A stretch of DNA of 64,000 nucleotides, from contig NZ_CP092827.1 of the NCBI RefSeq assembly GCF_022533585.1, forward strand, positions 187,001 to 251,000, in the 5' to 3' direction. The translations under genes were made by a program, and so were the position numbers. This DNA comes from Pseudomonas sp. LS.1a. GTDB lineage: Bacteria > Pseudomonadota > Gammaproteobacteria > Pseudomonadales > Pseudomonadaceae. Within the stretch, counting starts at the first letter, position 1, and each line of letters opens with the position of its first letter. The notes beneath the pieces are model-generated. The model saw only the letters and a list, made by a program, of their open reading frames with translations, had not been told where the DNA came from and searched no databases. This document shows, piece by piece, positions 29,716-39,469 of this stretch.

Positions 29716-30993
29716 ATGAGCAAGACCAACGAATCCTTGATGCAACGTCGTGTCGCCGCCGTCCCACGTGGCGTTGGCCAGATCCACCCGATCTTCGTCG
29801 ATACCGCGAAGAACTCGACCGTGATCGACGTTGAAGGCCGCGAACTGATCGACTTCGCCGGCGGCATCGCAGTACTGAACACCGGCCACCTGCACCCGAA
29901 AGTGGTTGCGGCCGTGCAAGAGCAGCTGACCAAGGTCAGCCACACCTGCTTCCAGGTGCTGGCCTACGAACCCTATGTAGAGCTGTGCGAAAAGATCAAC
30001 AAGCTGGTCCCTGGCAACTTCGACAAGAAGACCCTGCTGGTCACCACCGGCTCCGAAGCCGTTGAAAACGCCGTCAAGATCGCCCGTGCCGCCACTGGCC
30101 GCGCTGGCGTCATCGCCTTCACCGGCGGCTACCACGGCCGTACCATGATGACCCTGGGCCTGACCGGCAAGGTCGTGCCGTACTCCGCTGGCATGGGCCT
30201 GATGCCAGGTGGCATCTTCCGCGCCCTGTTCCCGAGCGAACTGCACGGCATCAGCGTTGACGACGCCATCGCCTCGGTCGAGCGCATCTTCAAGAACGAC
30301 GCCGAGCCGCGCGACATCGCCGCGATCATCCTCGAGCCGGTACAAGGCGAAGGCGGCTTCCTGCCAGCGCCGAAAGAGCTGATGCAGCGCCTGCGCGCCC
30401 TGTGCGACCAGCACGGCATCCTGCTGATCGCCGACGAAGTACAGACCGGCGCTGGCCGTACTGGCACCTTCTTCGCCATGGAACAGATGGGCGTTGCGCC
30501 TGACCTGACCACCTTCGCCAAATCCATCGCTGGCGGCTTCCCGCTGGCCGGTGTGTGCGGCAAGGCCGAGTACATGGACGCCATCGCTCCGGGCGGCCTG
30601 GGCGGCACCTACGCCGGTTCGCCGATCGCTTGCGCCGCGGCCCTGGCCGTGATCGAAGTGTTCGAAGAAGAGAAACTGCTGGACCGCAGCAAAGCTGTGG
30701 GTGAGCGCCTGACCACTGGCCTGCGCGAAATCCAGAAGAAGTACCCGATCATCGGTGACGTCCGTGGTCTGGGCTCGATGGTCGCTGTCGAAGTCTTCGA
30801 GAAAGGCACTCACACCCCGAACGCTGCTGCTGTTGGCCAGGTTGTCGCCAAGGCTCGCGAGAAGGGCCTGATCCTGCTGTCCTGCGGCACCTACGGCAAC
30901 GTCCTGCGTATTCTGGTTCCGCTGACCGCTGAAGACGCACTGCTGGACAAAGGCCTGGCTATCATCGAAGAGTGCTTCGCTGAAATCGCCTGA
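29716..30993 (+). CDS. davT: 5-aminovalerate / 4-aminobutyrate aminotransferase
   Basis: PLP enzyme of class III moving the amino group of 5-aminovalerate (or GABA) to 2-oxoglutarate, delivering the semialdehyde to DavD. The 425 residues show TTGSEAVENAVKIAR, the Asp of LLIADEVQTGAGRTG and the PLP-lysine in TTFAKSIAGGFPL. Strong codon bias like davD. No recognisable regulator gene sits beside the pair, unlike many gab clusters. Confidence 0.93.
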   Translation: MSKTNESLMQRRVAAVPRGVGQIHPIFVDTAKNSTVIDVEGRELIDFAGGIAVLNTGHLHPKVVAAVQEQLTKVSHTCFQVLAYEPYVELCEKINKLVPGNFDKKTLLVTTGSEAVENAVKIARAATGRAGVIAFTGGYHGRTMMTLGLTGKVVPYSAGMGLMPGGIFRALFPSELHGISVDDAIASVERIFKNDAEPRDIAAIILEPVQGEGGFLPAPKELMQRLRALCDQHGILLIADEVQTGAGRTGTFFAMEQMGVAPDLTTFAKSIAGGFPLAGVCGKAEYMDAIAPGGLGGTYAGSPIACAAALAVIEVFEEEKLLDRSKAVGERLTTGLREIQKKYPIIGDVRGLGSMVAVEVFEKGTHTPNAAAVGQVVAKAREKGLILLSCGTYGNVLRILVPLTAEDALLDKGLAIIEECFAEIA

Positions 30994-31008
30994 TGTGATG
31001 TGCTTCAG

Positions 31009-31036
31009 AAAAAACCCGCTTCGGCGGGTTTTTTTT
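31009..31036 (+). terminator. Terminator after davT
   Basis: CCCGC-TTCG-GCGGG hairpin with a stable TTCG loop, flanked by A and T runs; a canonical intrinsic terminator. Confidence 0.95.
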
Positions 31037-31129
31037 GTGCCCAGACATCCCACCTGGCGCTATCGTTGTGGCAGGACTCGCTTAGGAAGCTGCGACGGAC
31101 TGCGTGTCAGGGAATTTCAGGAGTTGGCG

Positions 31130-32389
31130 ATGAGCGCTGCAAACCCCACCCCACCAAGCGTGCTGATTGTCGAAGGCGACCCCTGGGTACGTGACATGCT
31201 CAGCGAAATGCTGCTCAGCGTGCGCTGTGATGCCCGCCTGCAGGTCTGCGCCGACGGTTCGCAGGCGCTCAGTGCCTTGTCCAGCAAACCCGACCTGATC
31301 ATCGCCGCCCGCGAGCTGCCCGGCGTCGATGGCCTCGACCTGCTGCGCAAGGTGCGCGCCAAAGGCTCGGGTTTGCCGTTCATCCTCATGAGCAACCGCA
31401 GTGACAGCGCCAGTGTGCGCGAGGCGCTGCCCCTGCACCCCACGGCCTACCTGAGCAAGCCGCTTGACCTGGATAACCTGCGCAAGCGTCTGGAAGAGCT
31501 GCTGCTGGCGGTTGGCGAAGAGATCGCTTGCCCGGCACCGGCCTTGCAACCAGGCGCCAGCCTGCCGGCCTATCTGGAACAGCGCCGAGCCAGCGCCGAT
31601 GGTGGGCCGCTGCTGGCCGATGTGCAGGTGGCGATCAAGCGCGCGCTCAACCCCCACGGCCTGAACCTGAGGGTGCTCGAAGAGGAAGTGCAGGAGGACC
31701 CGCAGATCACCGCCATCCTGATCGCTGCGGCCAACAGCGCAGCGCTGCACCGCGAAGTACCGGTGCAGACGTTGTTGCAGGCCCTGAACAAGCTTGGCAG
31801 CACCCAGAGCATGAACCTGATCCTGGGCATGACCCTCAAGCGCAGCGCACGCCTCAGCGACCCGCTGCTGGCCGAGCATGCGGCCCGTTACTGGGACCTT
31901 TCGCTGCACGCTGCCGAATATGGGCGGACCTTGGCGCGCATGCTTGAACTGGATGAGGGGCGTTGCTACTGCGCAGGACTGCTGCATTGCCTGGGCGACC
32001 TGGCGGTGCTGCGCTGCTTGCAGGAATGGCGACTGGCCGGGGGCGAACTGGATGAGGACCAGGTTCAGCTGTCGCTCAACGAGTTTGGCGCTGCGTTTGG
32101 CTCGGCGTTGCGTACGCGTTGGCGGCTACCGCTGGGATTGCGCGAGTTGATCGCGGCGATCTACCAGTTGGGCGGCGGGGTTTACTCGCGGGAGATCCTG
32201 GCCATGAACCTGGCCGGGCAGCTGTCGCGGCTGCCGGCTGGGCAGGGGCTGGAGAAGGTGGCCAGCAGCAAGACCGCGCGCCTGCTCAAGCTTGGCCTGC
32301 CGGAGCTGAGCCGGTTGCGTAAGGTGGAGAACCCGGAGGTGAAGCCGCAGGAAGAGCCGCCGGTAGCCGAGGCCGAGGTTTCCAGCTGA
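31130..32389 (+). CDS. Pseudo-receiver plus HDOD domain protein
   Basis: Cytoplasmic signalling protein of 419 residues; ATG follows CAGGAG. Residues 8-125 are a CheY-like receiver: the acidic pair (VEGDPW), the Ser in ILMSNRSD and the Lys in YLSKPLD are present, but the phospho-acceptor position reads LIIAARELPG, with Ala where Asp belongs, so conventional phosphorylation is unlikely. Residues about 160-370 form an HDOD domain, a degenerate HD fold without metal ligands. Output partner unknown. It follows davT behind a terminator in the same direction. Confidence 0.85.
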   Translation: MSAANPTPPSVLIVEGDPWVRDMLSEMLLSVRCDARLQVCADGSQALSALSSKPDLIIAARELPGVDGLDLLRKVRAKGSGLPFILMSNRSDSASVREALPLHPTAYLSKPLDLDNLRKRLEELLLAVGEEIACPAPALQPGASLPAYLEQRRASADGGPLLADVQVAIKRALNPHGLNLRVLEEEVQEDPQITAILIAAANSAALHREVPVQTLLQALNKLGSTQSMNLILGMTLKRSARLSDPLLAEHAARYWDLSLHAAEYGRTLARMLELDEGRCYCAGLLHCLGDLAVLRCLQEWRLAGGELDEDQVQLSLNEFGAAFGSALRTRWRLPLGLRELIAAIYQLGGGVYSREILAMNLAGQLSRLPAGQGLEKVASSKTARLLKLGLPELSRLRKVENPEVKPQEEPPVAEAEVSS

Positions 32390-32393
32390 GATC

Positions 32394-32441
32394 CAGGGGC
32401 TGCTTTGCAGCCCTTTCGCGACACAAGGCCGCTCCCACAGG
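32394..32441. repeat. Single REP, CTTTCGCGACACAAGGCCGC class
   Basis: GGGGCTGCTTTGCAGCCC hairpin followed by TTTCGCGACACAAGGCCGCT and CCCACAGG; the closest intergenic match to the copy inside the double-permease gene. Confidence 0.85.
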
Positions 32442-32474
32442 ACCGTACAGGCCAGCAAGTACTGTGTAAGGCAG

Positions 32475-33461
32475 TCAGCCGCGGACGATCTGGTTCTTGC
32501 CCTGTCGCTTGGCCTGGTACATCGCCGCATCGGCCCGGGCATACAGGGTGTCCAGTGCCACATCCTCGTCAGTCAGGCCGGTCACCCCTTGGCTCACCGT
32601 CACTCCGTAAGTCTGCTCCCCATGGCTGAAGCTCAGCCGCTGGATCTGCCGTTGCAAGCGCTCGGCAATCTGTTCCGCCACCTGGGCAGTGCAGCCCGGG
32701 AACACCGCCGCGAACTCCTCGCCACCAATGCGCCCGAACAGGTCACCACGCCGTAGCACGGCCTTGCCGCTATCGGCGATTTGCTGCAACACCTGGTCGC
32801 CTTCCTGGTGACCGTAGCTGTCGTTGATGCGCTTGAAGTCGTCGATGTCCAGCAGCAGGAAGGCCAGTGGCGTACCGTCTTCGCGGGCGCTGTCGAAGGC
32901 TTGCTGGGCGCACTCGAAGAAGTGACGGCGGTTGCTGCTCTGGGTCAGCACGTCGGTGGTGGCCAGGCGCTGCAGTTCGCCTTCGAGCTGCTTCTTCTCG
33001 GTGATGTCTTCGGCGATACCGACGATGATCACCCGGTCACCATCGCGTTGCTGGTTGATGTAGCACTTGTCGCTCAGCCAGCGCAGCTGGCCGTCGGCAT
33101 TGAGGATGCGGTACTCGCGGTCTTCCACCGAACCTTTCAGCAGTACCTGGGCCAGGCTGCGCTCGGCGAACTCCAGGTCGTCGGGGTAAATGCTGTCGCG
33201 CCACTCGTTGTAGTCAGCCAGTACCAGGCTGGCCGGGCGACCGAATATGCGCTCGTAGGCGGGGCTGACGTACAGCACCTGGCGGGTTTCCCAGTCGAAG
33301 GCCCACAGCACAGCGTTGACGCTGTCGAGCAGGGAGCTGAACAGCTGCTCGCGCTCGCTCAGGCGGGCAACCTCGCCCTGGGCGTGGAGCAGCGCAAGCA
33401 AGGTCTGGGCGGCCTCCGGAGGGGGGGTGCCAGGCAGTGTCGTTGGAATGTTCTTGGCCAT
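32475..33461 (-). CDS. PAS-GGDEF diguanylate cyclase
   Basis: Makes cyclic di-GMP. From ATG 33461 (MAKNIPTTLPG) the length is 328; an in-frame start at 33515 adds 18 residues, and neither has a good ribosome site. A PAS domain (about 50-155) precedes a GGDEF domain whose active loop is RIGGEEFAAVF, a functional variant. The product-inhibition motif RRGD lies five residues before GGEEF, so feedback control by c-di-GMP is expected. No membrane segment, so cytoplasmic. Convergent with the HDOD gene; upstream lies desA in the same direction. Confidence 0.9.
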   Translation of the reverse strand: MAKNIPTTLPGTPPPEAAQTLLALLHAQGEVARLSEREQLFSSLLDSVNAVLWAFDWETRQVLYVSPAYERIFGRPASLVLADYNEWRDSIYPDDLEFAERSLAQVLLKGSVEDREYRILNADGQLRWLSDKCYINQQRDGDRVIIVGIAEDITEKKQLEGELQRLATTDVLTQSSNRRHFFECAQQAFDSAREDGTPLAFLLLDIDDFKRINDSYGHQEGDQVLQQIADSGKAVLRRGDLFGRIGGEEFAAVFPGCTAQVAEQIAERLQRQIQRLSFSHGEQTYGVTVSQGVTGLTDEDVALDTLYARADAAMYQAKRQGKNQIVRG

Positions 33462-33565
33462 GTGCACGGAGCAGGTCTCGGCGTGTAAGCGTGCGGCCAG
33501 CATCTGGCCCGCCACGCGGGCGATGTGCCGAGTTTGAGTGTAAACGAAGGGGCGAAGTTCCGGGC

Positions 33566-33592
33566 GGCACGCCCCGCCAAGGGGGCGTGCCG
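33566..33592. terminator. GC-rich hairpin after desA
   Basis: GGCACGCCCC and GGGGCGTGCC pair around a short loop, 11 bases beyond the desA stop. There is no T run, so termination efficiency is uncertain. Confidence 0.5.
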
Positions 33593-33603
33593 ATCAACGG
33601 CGG

Positions 33604-34788
33604 TCAGGCGGCGGTCGGGCGCAGGGAGTAGGTCTTCAGTTGTGCCGCGAAGTCGCGCAGGGCTTGGATGCCGCTGGTTTCGGCCTCGTGTACCCAGTCC
33701 TTCATGGCGGCCAGCATGTCGTGGCCGTTGGCGCTGGTGCGCGCCCAGATCTGCTGCAGGGCCAGGCGTTTTTCGTAGATGGTCTTCAGCGCCTGGCTGT
33801 GGGCGAGCATCGACTCGATGCGCACATGATGACGGTCTTCCAGCAGGCTGGTCTCGCGTGACAACAGGCGCTTGGCGCGGCGGAAGTGGTGGCGCAGCGA
33901 GGCATCGACGCGGGCCAGCTCCTGCTTGACCAGCGGCCCGATCACCAGCTTGCGGTACTGGGCCATGATCTGGAAGCGGTTGTTGAGGATCGCCATGGCA
34001 GTGTCCATGTCCAGGCTGGCCTTGCCGGCCACCCGGTGGGCGATGGGGGCCACGCGCTGCACCTTGGCCAGGCGCAGCAGGCAGAACAGGCGGATCCACG
34101 CCCAACCCATGTCGAACTCCCAGCGCTTGACCGACAGCTTGGCCGAGTTGGGGTAGGTGTGGTGGTTGTTGTGCAGCTCTTCACCACCGATGACGATGCC
34201 CCACGGCACCAGGTTGGTGGCGGCGTCGCGGCACTCGAAGTTGGGGTAGCCGAGGGCGTGGCCCAGGCCGTTGACCACGCCGGCGGCCCAGAACGGAATC
34301 CACATCATCTGCACCGCCCAGATAGTGATGCCGATGGTGCCGAACAGCAGCAGGTCGATCACCGCCATCAGTGCGATGCCGCCCAGCTTGTAGCGCGAGT
34401 AGAGGTTGCGCTCGATCCAGTCGTCCGGGCAGTTCTTGCCGTAGATGCGCAGGGTTTCGGGGTTGCGTGCCTCTTCCCGGTAAAGCTCGGCGCCTTTGCG
34501 CAGCACCGTGCCCAGGCCCTTGTACAGCGGGCTGTGCGGATCATCGGGGGTTTCGCATTTGGCATGGTGCTTGCGGTGCACGGCGGTCCATTCGCGGGTG
34601 TTCTGTGCCGTGGTCAGCCACAGCCAGAAACGGAAGAAGTGCTTGAGCGCGCCATTGAGTTCCAGGGCCCGGTGCGCGGAGTAGCGGTGCAGGTAGACCG
34701 TGACGCTGACGATGGTCACGTGGGTCATCAACAGGGTGATGCCGACCAGTTGCCAGGCCGACAAGTCGAGCAGGCCGTTGTACCACAT
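33604..34788 (-). CDS. desA: Fatty acid delta-9 desaturase DesA-type
   Basis: Di-iron membrane enzyme that introduces a double bond into phospholipid acyl chains, keeping membranes fluid. The 394 residues contain the three histidine boxes: HRYSAHR, HRKHHAKCE and HNNHHTYP, with pairs of membrane helices between them and a long helical C-terminal tail. Length and neighbours (a PAS/GGDEF/EAL gene divergent at its start) match DesA of P. aeruginosa rather than the acyl-CoA enzyme DesB. The oxygen-dependent reaction needs an electron donor not found here. Confidence 0.9.
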   Translation of the reverse strand: MWYNGLLDLSAWQLVGITLLMTHVTIVSVTVYLHRYSAHRALELNGALKHFFRFWLWLTTAQNTREWTAVHRKHHAKCETPDDPHSPLYKGLGTVLRKGAELYREEARNPETLRIYGKNCPDDWIERNLYSRYKLGGIALMAVIDLLLFGTIGITIWAVQMMWIPFWAAGVVNGLGHALGYPNFECRDAATNLVPWGIVIGGEELHNNHHTYPNSAKLSVKRWEFDMGWAWIRLFCLLRLAKVQRVAPIAHRVAGKASLDMDTAMAILNNRFQIMAQYRKLVIGPLVKQELARVDASLRHHFRRAKRLLSRETSLLEDRHHVRIESMLAHSQALKTIYEKRLALQQIWARTSANGHDMLAAMKDWVHEAETSGIQALRDFAAQLKTYSLRPTAA

Positions 34789-34894
34789 AGGTGTAAATAC
34801 CCTCGGAATGCAGGAGGAGGGGCTGATTATCCCTTGGGCGGGAAATAAATACAGTCACCCGTTCAGATAGGAGGTCACGACATGTTTCAGCCTT

Positions 34895-34900
34895 TATAAT
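34895..34900 (+). promoter_or_regulatory. Perfect -10 hexamer TATAAT
   Basis: TATAAT overlaps the upstream ATG at 34899, which would therefore lie at or before the transcript start. This favours the ATG at 34935 for the GGDEF/EAL gene. No good -35 hexamer is seen at 17 bases spacing. Confidence 0.45.
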
Positions 34901-34934
34901 GCCCCATCACTTTCTATGGGCAATTGCACCCGAC

Positions 34935-36830
34935 ATGTCTGTTTCCGTTCGCGACGCCTTGCGCATGGCTGCGCTGTATGTGGTGCTCTCGATCCTCTGG
35001 CTGACGCTGGCCGAGGTGGTGCTGCGCGGCATGACTGACGACCCTCTGGCTCTGAATGTGGGCCGGCAGATCAACGTGGTGGTCTGGGTGCTGTTCAGTG
35101 CCTTGCTGATCTATGTGTCGCGGGTGCGCCTGCTCAATTTCATCGGCCGTGGCGCGCGTTTGCGTTGCGAAGACCGCGAACGGCTGCGTATGGCTGCCGC
35201 CGTGTTCGACAGCACCCTCGAGGGCGTGCTGGTGACCGACCGCCAGGGCCTGATCGTGCACGTCAACCGTGCCTTCATGCGTATTACCGGCTATCAGCAG
35301 GACGAGGTCATCGGCCAGCGCCCGAGCAAGTTCAAATCGGGCCGCCATGGCCTGGCGTTCTATCAGCAGATCTTCGCCACCCTGGCGGAAAGCGGCGAGT
35401 GGAGCGGTGAAATCTGGAACCGGCGCAAGAGCGGCGAAATCTACCCACAGTGGCAGACCATTTGTGCCATTCACGACGACGAAGGTGAGCTCAGCCATTA
35501 CGTGGCAGTGTTCAGCGACATCAGCGCGATCAAGCATTCGGAACAGGAACTGGCCTACCTGGCCCACCACGACCCGCTGACCGGTCTGCCCAACCGCCTG
35601 CTGTTCACGGACCGGGTCGAGCAGGCCCTGGCCGCAGCCCAGGCCAACAAGCGCGGTTGTGCCCTGCTGTTACTGGACCTGGACCACTTTCAGAGTATCA
35701 ACGACGGCCTTGGCCACACCATCGGCGACCAGTTGCTGAAGCTGGTCGGCGAGCGCCTGGGTGAAGTGCTGGGCAGCGGCGTGACTCTGGCGCGTCTGGG
35801 GGGCGACGAATATGGCGTGCTGGCGGAGAACTGCCAGGAGGTCGGCCAGGCGGGCAAGCTGGCGCAGGGCATCATCGAGCGCATGCGCGAGCCATTTCTG
35901 TTCGACGGCAACCGCCTGTTCATCAGTGTCAGCGCAGGCATCAGCCTGTTCCCAAGCGATGCCTTGAGTGCCGAGCAGTTGCTGCGCAACGCCGACTCGG
36001 CTTTGTACAAGGCCAAGAGCAGCGGGCGAGCCTGCTATGCGTTGTACACCGAAGAGCTGACTGCCCACGCCCAGCACCGGGTCGAAACTGCCGGCGAGCT
36101 GCGCCGGGCCCTGGAGCAGGACGAGCTGCGAGTGTTCTACCAGCCGGTGCACGACCTGGCGACCGGCCGCCAGGTCGGCGTCGAGGCCCTGGTGCGTTGG
36201 CAGCACCCCCAGCGCGGCCTGGTACCGCCAGGTGAATTCATCCCGATTGCCGAGCGCACCGGGCTGATTGCCGAGATCGACACCTGGGTATTGCGCCAGG
36301 CGTGTCGGCAGATGGTGCAATGGCAGGGCGAAGGCCGGCAGCTGGCCTTTGTGGCGGTGAACATTTCCAGCCGCCTGTTTGGCCAGCACGAGTTGTACCA
36401 GCAGGTGGCCGAAGCGCTGCACGACACCGGCCTGGCCCCGGCCTTGCTGGAGCTGGAGGTGACAGAGAGCGCGGTGATGGAAGACCCGGACGTGGCGCTG
36501 GAGCAGTTGCATCGCCTGCGTGAACTGGGGGTGACCCTGGCCATCGACGACTTCGGCACCGGGTATTCATCGTTGTTGCGCCTAAAGCGCTTGCCGGTGC
36601 AGAAGCTGAAGATCGACCAGGGCTTCGTTGCCGGGTTGCCGCTGGATGAGGACGACATCGCGATCGTCCGGGTGATCATCGCCCTGGCCCGCAGCATGGG
36701 CATGCAGGTGCATGCCGAGGGCATCGAGCAGGCAGAGCAGGCCAGCTTCCTGCTGCAGGAGCTGTGTCAGCTGGGGCAGGGCTACTGGTTCGGGCGACCG
36801 GTGCCTGCCGGGGATCTTCGCTGGGGTTGA
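34935..36830 (+). CDS. Membrane PAS-GGDEF-EAL protein, probable c-di-GMP phosphodiesterase
   Basis: Hybrid c-di-GMP protein of 631 residues (start chosen because a TATAAT overlaps the earlier ATG). Two N-terminal membrane segments (about 10-30 and 45-65), a PAS domain (about 82-200), a GGDEF domain with loop [10 protein letters not shown] (Phe to Tyr) and an EAL domain. The EAL core looks complete: [42 protein letters not shown] and AEGIEQ, so breakdown of c-di-GMP is the likely activity. It is divergent from desA, as its P. aeruginosa counterpart is. Confidence 0.88.
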   Translation: MSVSVRDALRMAALYVVLSILWLTLAEVVLRGMTDDPLALNVGRQINVVVWVLFSALLIYVSRVRLLNFIGRGARLRCEDRERLRMAAAVFDSTLEGVLVTDRQGLIVHVNRAFMRITGYQQDEVIGQRPSKFKSGRHGLAFYQQIFATLAESGEWSGEIWNRRKSGEIYPQWQTICAIHDDEGELSHYVAVFSDISAIKHSEQELAYLAHHDPLTGLPNRLLFTDRVEQALAAAQANKRGCALLLLDLDHFQSINDGLGHTIGDQLLKLVGERLGEVLGSGVTLARLGGDEYGVLAENCQEVGQAGKLAQGIIERMREPFLFDGNRLFISVSAGISLFPSDALSAEQLLRNADSALYKAKSSGRACYALYTEELTAHAQHRVETAGELRRALEQDELRVFYQPVHDLATGRQVGVEALVRWQHPQRGLVPPGEFIPIAERTGLIAEIDTWVLRQACRQMVQWQGEGRQLAFVAVNISSRLFGQHELYQQVAEALHDTGLAPALLELEVTESAVMEDPDVALEQLHRLRELGVTLAIDDFGTGYSSLLRLKRLPVQKLKIDQGFVAGLPLDEDDIAIVRVIIALARSMGMQVHAEGIEQAEQASFLLQELCQLGQGYWFGRPVPAGDLRWG

Positions 36831-36831
36831 A

Positions 36832-36920
36832 GGCCCCTTCGCGGGCATGCCCGCTCCCACAGGGATATCGTTGTATTCAAACCTTGTGCAGTACCTGTGG
36901 GAGCGGGCGTGCCCGCGAAG
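36832..36920. repeat. REP pair, GGGCATGCCC class
   Basis: GGCCCCTTCGCGGGCATGCC and inverted GAGCGGGCGTGCCCGCGAAG between the EAL gene and the end of metI, two convergent units. Confidence 0.9.
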
Positions 36921-36923
36921 AAT

Positions 36924-37568
36924 TCAACGCTTGTTCAGGCCTTTCGCCAACCGGTCGCCACCGAGCTGGATCAACGCCACCAGCGCCACCAGCATGGCGA
37001 TCACGGTCAGCATGATCTGGCTGTCGAAGCGCTGGTAGCCATAGCGGTAGGCGATATCCCCCAGGCCCCCGGCACCGATCGCTCCGGCCATGGCCGAGGA
37101 ATTGATCAGGGTCACCAGGGTAATGGTGAAGCCCCCCACGATCCCTGGCAGCGCCTCGGGCAGCAGCACATGCCAGACGATGTGCCAGCGCCGGCAGCCC
37201 ATGGCTTGCGCAGCTTCCACCAGGCCGTGGTCGACTTCACGCAGGCTGACCTCGGCAATCCGCGCGAAGAACGGCGTGGCGGCAATGGTCAGCGGTACCA
37301 CCGCCGCCCACACGCCGTAGGTGGTGCCCACCACCAGGCGGGTAAAGGGGATCAGCGCGACCATCAGGATCAGGAACGGGATCGAGCGGAACAGGTTGAC
37401 GAAGGCGCCCAGCACCCGGTTCAGCAGCGGTGCCTCGAAGATCCCACCCTTGTCGCTGGTGACCAGCAGCACCGCCATCGGTACCCCCACCAGCAGGGCG
37501 ATCAGCGACGACACGCCGACCATCAGCAGGGTATCGAGCAAACCTTCCAGCAGGCGATCAAACCACAT
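36924..37568 (-). CDS. metI: MetI-type ABC permease
   Basis: Inner-membrane subunit (214 aa, five to six helices) of a methionine-class ABC importer. The EAA loop reads [25 protein letters not shown], split here as EAAQAMGC and LLPEALPG. It is the last gene of the minus-strand unit that begins with SfnB-type oxidoreductases; its start overlaps metN by 11 bases. The MetI name gives the family; the compound moved here may be another organosulfur molecule, as argued for the operon. Confidence 0.88.
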   Translation of the reverse strand: MWFDRLLEGLLDTLLMVGVSSLIALLVGVPMAVLLVTSDKGGIFEAPLLNRVLGAFVNLFRSIPFLILMVALIPFTRLVVGTTYGVWAAVVPLTIAATPFFARIAEVSLREVDHGLVEAAQAMGCRRWHIVWHVLLPEALPGIVGGFTITLVTLINSSAMAGAIGAGGLGDIAYRYGYQRFDSQIMLTVIAMLVALVALIQLGGDRLAKGLNKR

Positions 37569-38667
37569 GGCCCAGTACCTCCACGTCCTCCGCCCAGCGG
37601 CGGGCGCGTTCCAGCAATTGATGGGGGTCGTGCGGCGAGTGCTGCACCGACAGGATCAGCTGCCCGAGGGCATGCTCACCAATGGTTTCCACACCGCCCT
37701 GCAGCAGGTGCACGCGGCCACCAAGGTCGTTGAACAGGGCAGACAGTTCGGGCTCGCCGAGCAGGGTCAGCCTCAGCACCACAGCACTGTCGCGGCTCGC
37801 CGGGCTGGCCCGCAGGCTGGCTTGCAGCGCGGCTGGCAACCTGGCTTGCAACGGCGCGAGCAAGGTGCGGGTGACCTCGTGGCGTGGTGAGCCAAACACC
37901 CGCCAGACCTCGCCCTGCTCGACCACTTCTCCGCGTTCCAGCACCACCACCCGGTGGCAGATATCGCGGATTACCGCCATCTCGTGGGTGATCAGCACAA
38001 TGGTCAGGCCCAGGCGCTGGTTGATGTCGCGCAGCAGTTCGAGAATGGAAGCGGTGGTTTCCGGGTCCAGCGCCGAGGTGGCCTCGTCGCACAGCAGAAT
38101 CTCGGGGTCATGCACCAGCGCCCGGGCAATGCCCACGCGCTGCTTCTGCCCGCCGGACAGCTGCGCCGGGTAAACGTGGTGCTTTTCCTGCAGGCCGACC
38201 AGTTCCAGCAGTTGGCGTAACTTGCGCTGGCGTTCGGCCTTGGCCACGCCGGCCACCTTCAGGGGCAGCTCGACGTTCTGCCACACGGTCTTGGCCGACA
38301 TCAGGTTGAAGTGCTGGAAGATCATGCCGATGCGCCGGCGCAGGGCCACCAGGTGGTCCTCGTCGAAGGGTGCGATGTCCACCTGGTCGATCAACACCCG
38401 GCCCTGGCTGGGTTGTTCCAGGCGGTTGATGGTGCGCAGCAATGATGACTTGCCGGCGCCGCTGCGGCCGATGATGCCGAAGATCTCGCCACGGCGGATG
38501 TTCAGGTCGATGCCTTGCAAGGCCGGTTGCGCCTGGCCCGGGTAGGTCTTGCCCAGGCCGATGAAGCGCACGTGGGCTTCATTGACCTCCGGGCGCAGGG
38601 CCTGCTCCCTGGCCGTTGACGGCAGTGGTTGTAAGGTGGGCGCCCGGAGCGCGCTGGCCTGGCTCAT
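37558..38667 (-). CDS. metN: MetN-type ABC ATPase with NIL domain
   Basis: ATPase of 369 residues: an unusual 30-residue N-terminal extension, the nucleotide-binding domain (Walker [10 protein letters not shown], signature LSGGQKQRV, Walker [14 protein letters not shown]) and a C-terminal NIL/ACT-like domain (about 290-360), which in E. coli MetN binds methionine and shuts the transporter when the cell is replete. That domain suggests trans-inhibition by a sulfur metabolite here too. One base separates it from metQ. Confidence 0.9.
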   Translation of the reverse strand: MSQASALRAPTLQPLPSTAREQALRPEVNEAHVRFIGLGKTYPGQAQPALQGIDLNIRRGEIFGIIGRSGAGKSSLLRTINRLEQPSQGRVLIDQVDIAPFDEDHLVALRRRIGMIFQHFNLMSAKTVWQNVELPLKVAGVAKAERQRKLRQLLELVGLQEKHHVYPAQLSGGQKQRVGIARALVHDPEILLCDEATSALDPETTASILELLRDINQRLGLTIVLITHEMAVIRDICHRVVVLERGEVVEQGEVWRVFGSPRHEVTRTLLAPLQARLPAALQASLRASPASRDSAVVLRLTLLGEPELSALFNDLGGRVHLLQGGVETIGEHALGQLILSVQHSPHDPHQLLERARRWAEDVEVLGHVV

Positions 38668-38668
38668 G

Positions 38669-39469
38669 TCAGCCCTCCCAACCGGCCTGGTAAAGCTTGC
38701 CGTGGGCTTTGTCCAGGGCTGCGCGCACCGCTGGCGAGTGCTGGTAGATGTCGACGAACCTGGCCAGGCGCGGATCGTCCTTGCTTTGCGGGCGAATGAC
38801 GAACTGGATCACGTACTCCTTGTTCTCCAGGCCGTCGAACAGCAGGGCCGAGCCTGCGTCGAAGCTGTTGGCCAGGCGGATGTAGGCCGGGTAGCCCTGC
38901 ACCAGGTCGGCGTCGTCATAGGCACGTACCAGTTGCACGGCCTCCACCTGAAGAATTTTCAGCTTCTTCGGGTTGGCGACGATGTCGTCCTCGGTGGCCT
39001 TGTAGCCGACCCCCGGCTTGAGGGTGATCAGCCCGGCCTTGGCCAGCAACTGCAGGCCACGGCCGCTGTTGATCGGGTCGTTGGCGATGGCCACGCTGGC
39101 GCCTTCGGGCAGGTCGGCGAAGCTTTTGTACTTTTTCGAGTACAGGCCGACGTTGTTGATGATGCCCGGGGCGTAGGGCACCAGGTTGAAGCCCGCCGCC
39201 GCCTTGGCGTTTTCCAGGAACGGGATGTGCTGGAAGTAGTTCACGTCGATGTCGCCGCTGTTGAGGCTGACATTGGGCGCGATCCAGTCGCTGAACTCGA
39301 CCAGCTTCACTTCCAGGCCTTGCTTGTGCGCTTCTTCCACTGCGGCTTCCAGCGGGATGGCAAATGCGGCGGTGGTGCCGATCTTCAGCGGTTCGGCAGC
39401 CAGGGCGCTGGCGGACAGGCCGAGGGTGAGGGCAATGGCCGCGACGGGCCGGAACAGTTTATCAAGCAT
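38669..39469 (-). CDS. metQ: MetQ-type periplasmic binding protein without lipobox
   Basis: Binding protein (266 aa) of the MetQ/NlpA family, with [12 protein letters not shown] and [17 protein letters not shown] as family marks. Unlike E. coli MetQ, which is a lipoprotein, the signal peptide ends in SASALAAEP with no Cys, so a soluble periplasmic product is expected. There is no Met or Cys after the initiator. The start overlaps the monooxygenase stop by eight bases, tying uptake to oxidation. Confidence 0.88.
   Translation of the reverse strand: MLDKLFRPVAAIALTLGLSASALAAEPLKIGTTAAFAIPLEAAVEEAHKQGLEVKLVEFSDWIAPNVSLNSGDIDVNYFQHIPFLENAKAAAGFNLVPYAPGIINNVGLYSKKYKSFADLPEGASVAIANDPINSGRGLQLLAKAGLITLKPGVGYKATEDDIVANPKKLKILQVEAVQLVRAYDDADLVQGYPAYIRLANSFDAGSALLFDGLENKEYVIQFVIRPQSKDDPRLARFVDIYQHSPAVRAALDKAHGKLYQAGWEG

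Noticed and set aside
34899..34934. ATG at 34899 as the start of the GGDEF/EAL gene
   Set aside because: It lies inside a perfect TATAAT; the next in-frame ATG at 34935 gives a sensible N-terminus before the first membrane segment.
37558..37568. Frameshift or fusion between metN and metI
   Set aside because: Both proteins have complete family lengths; the 11-base overlap is ordinary translational coupling.
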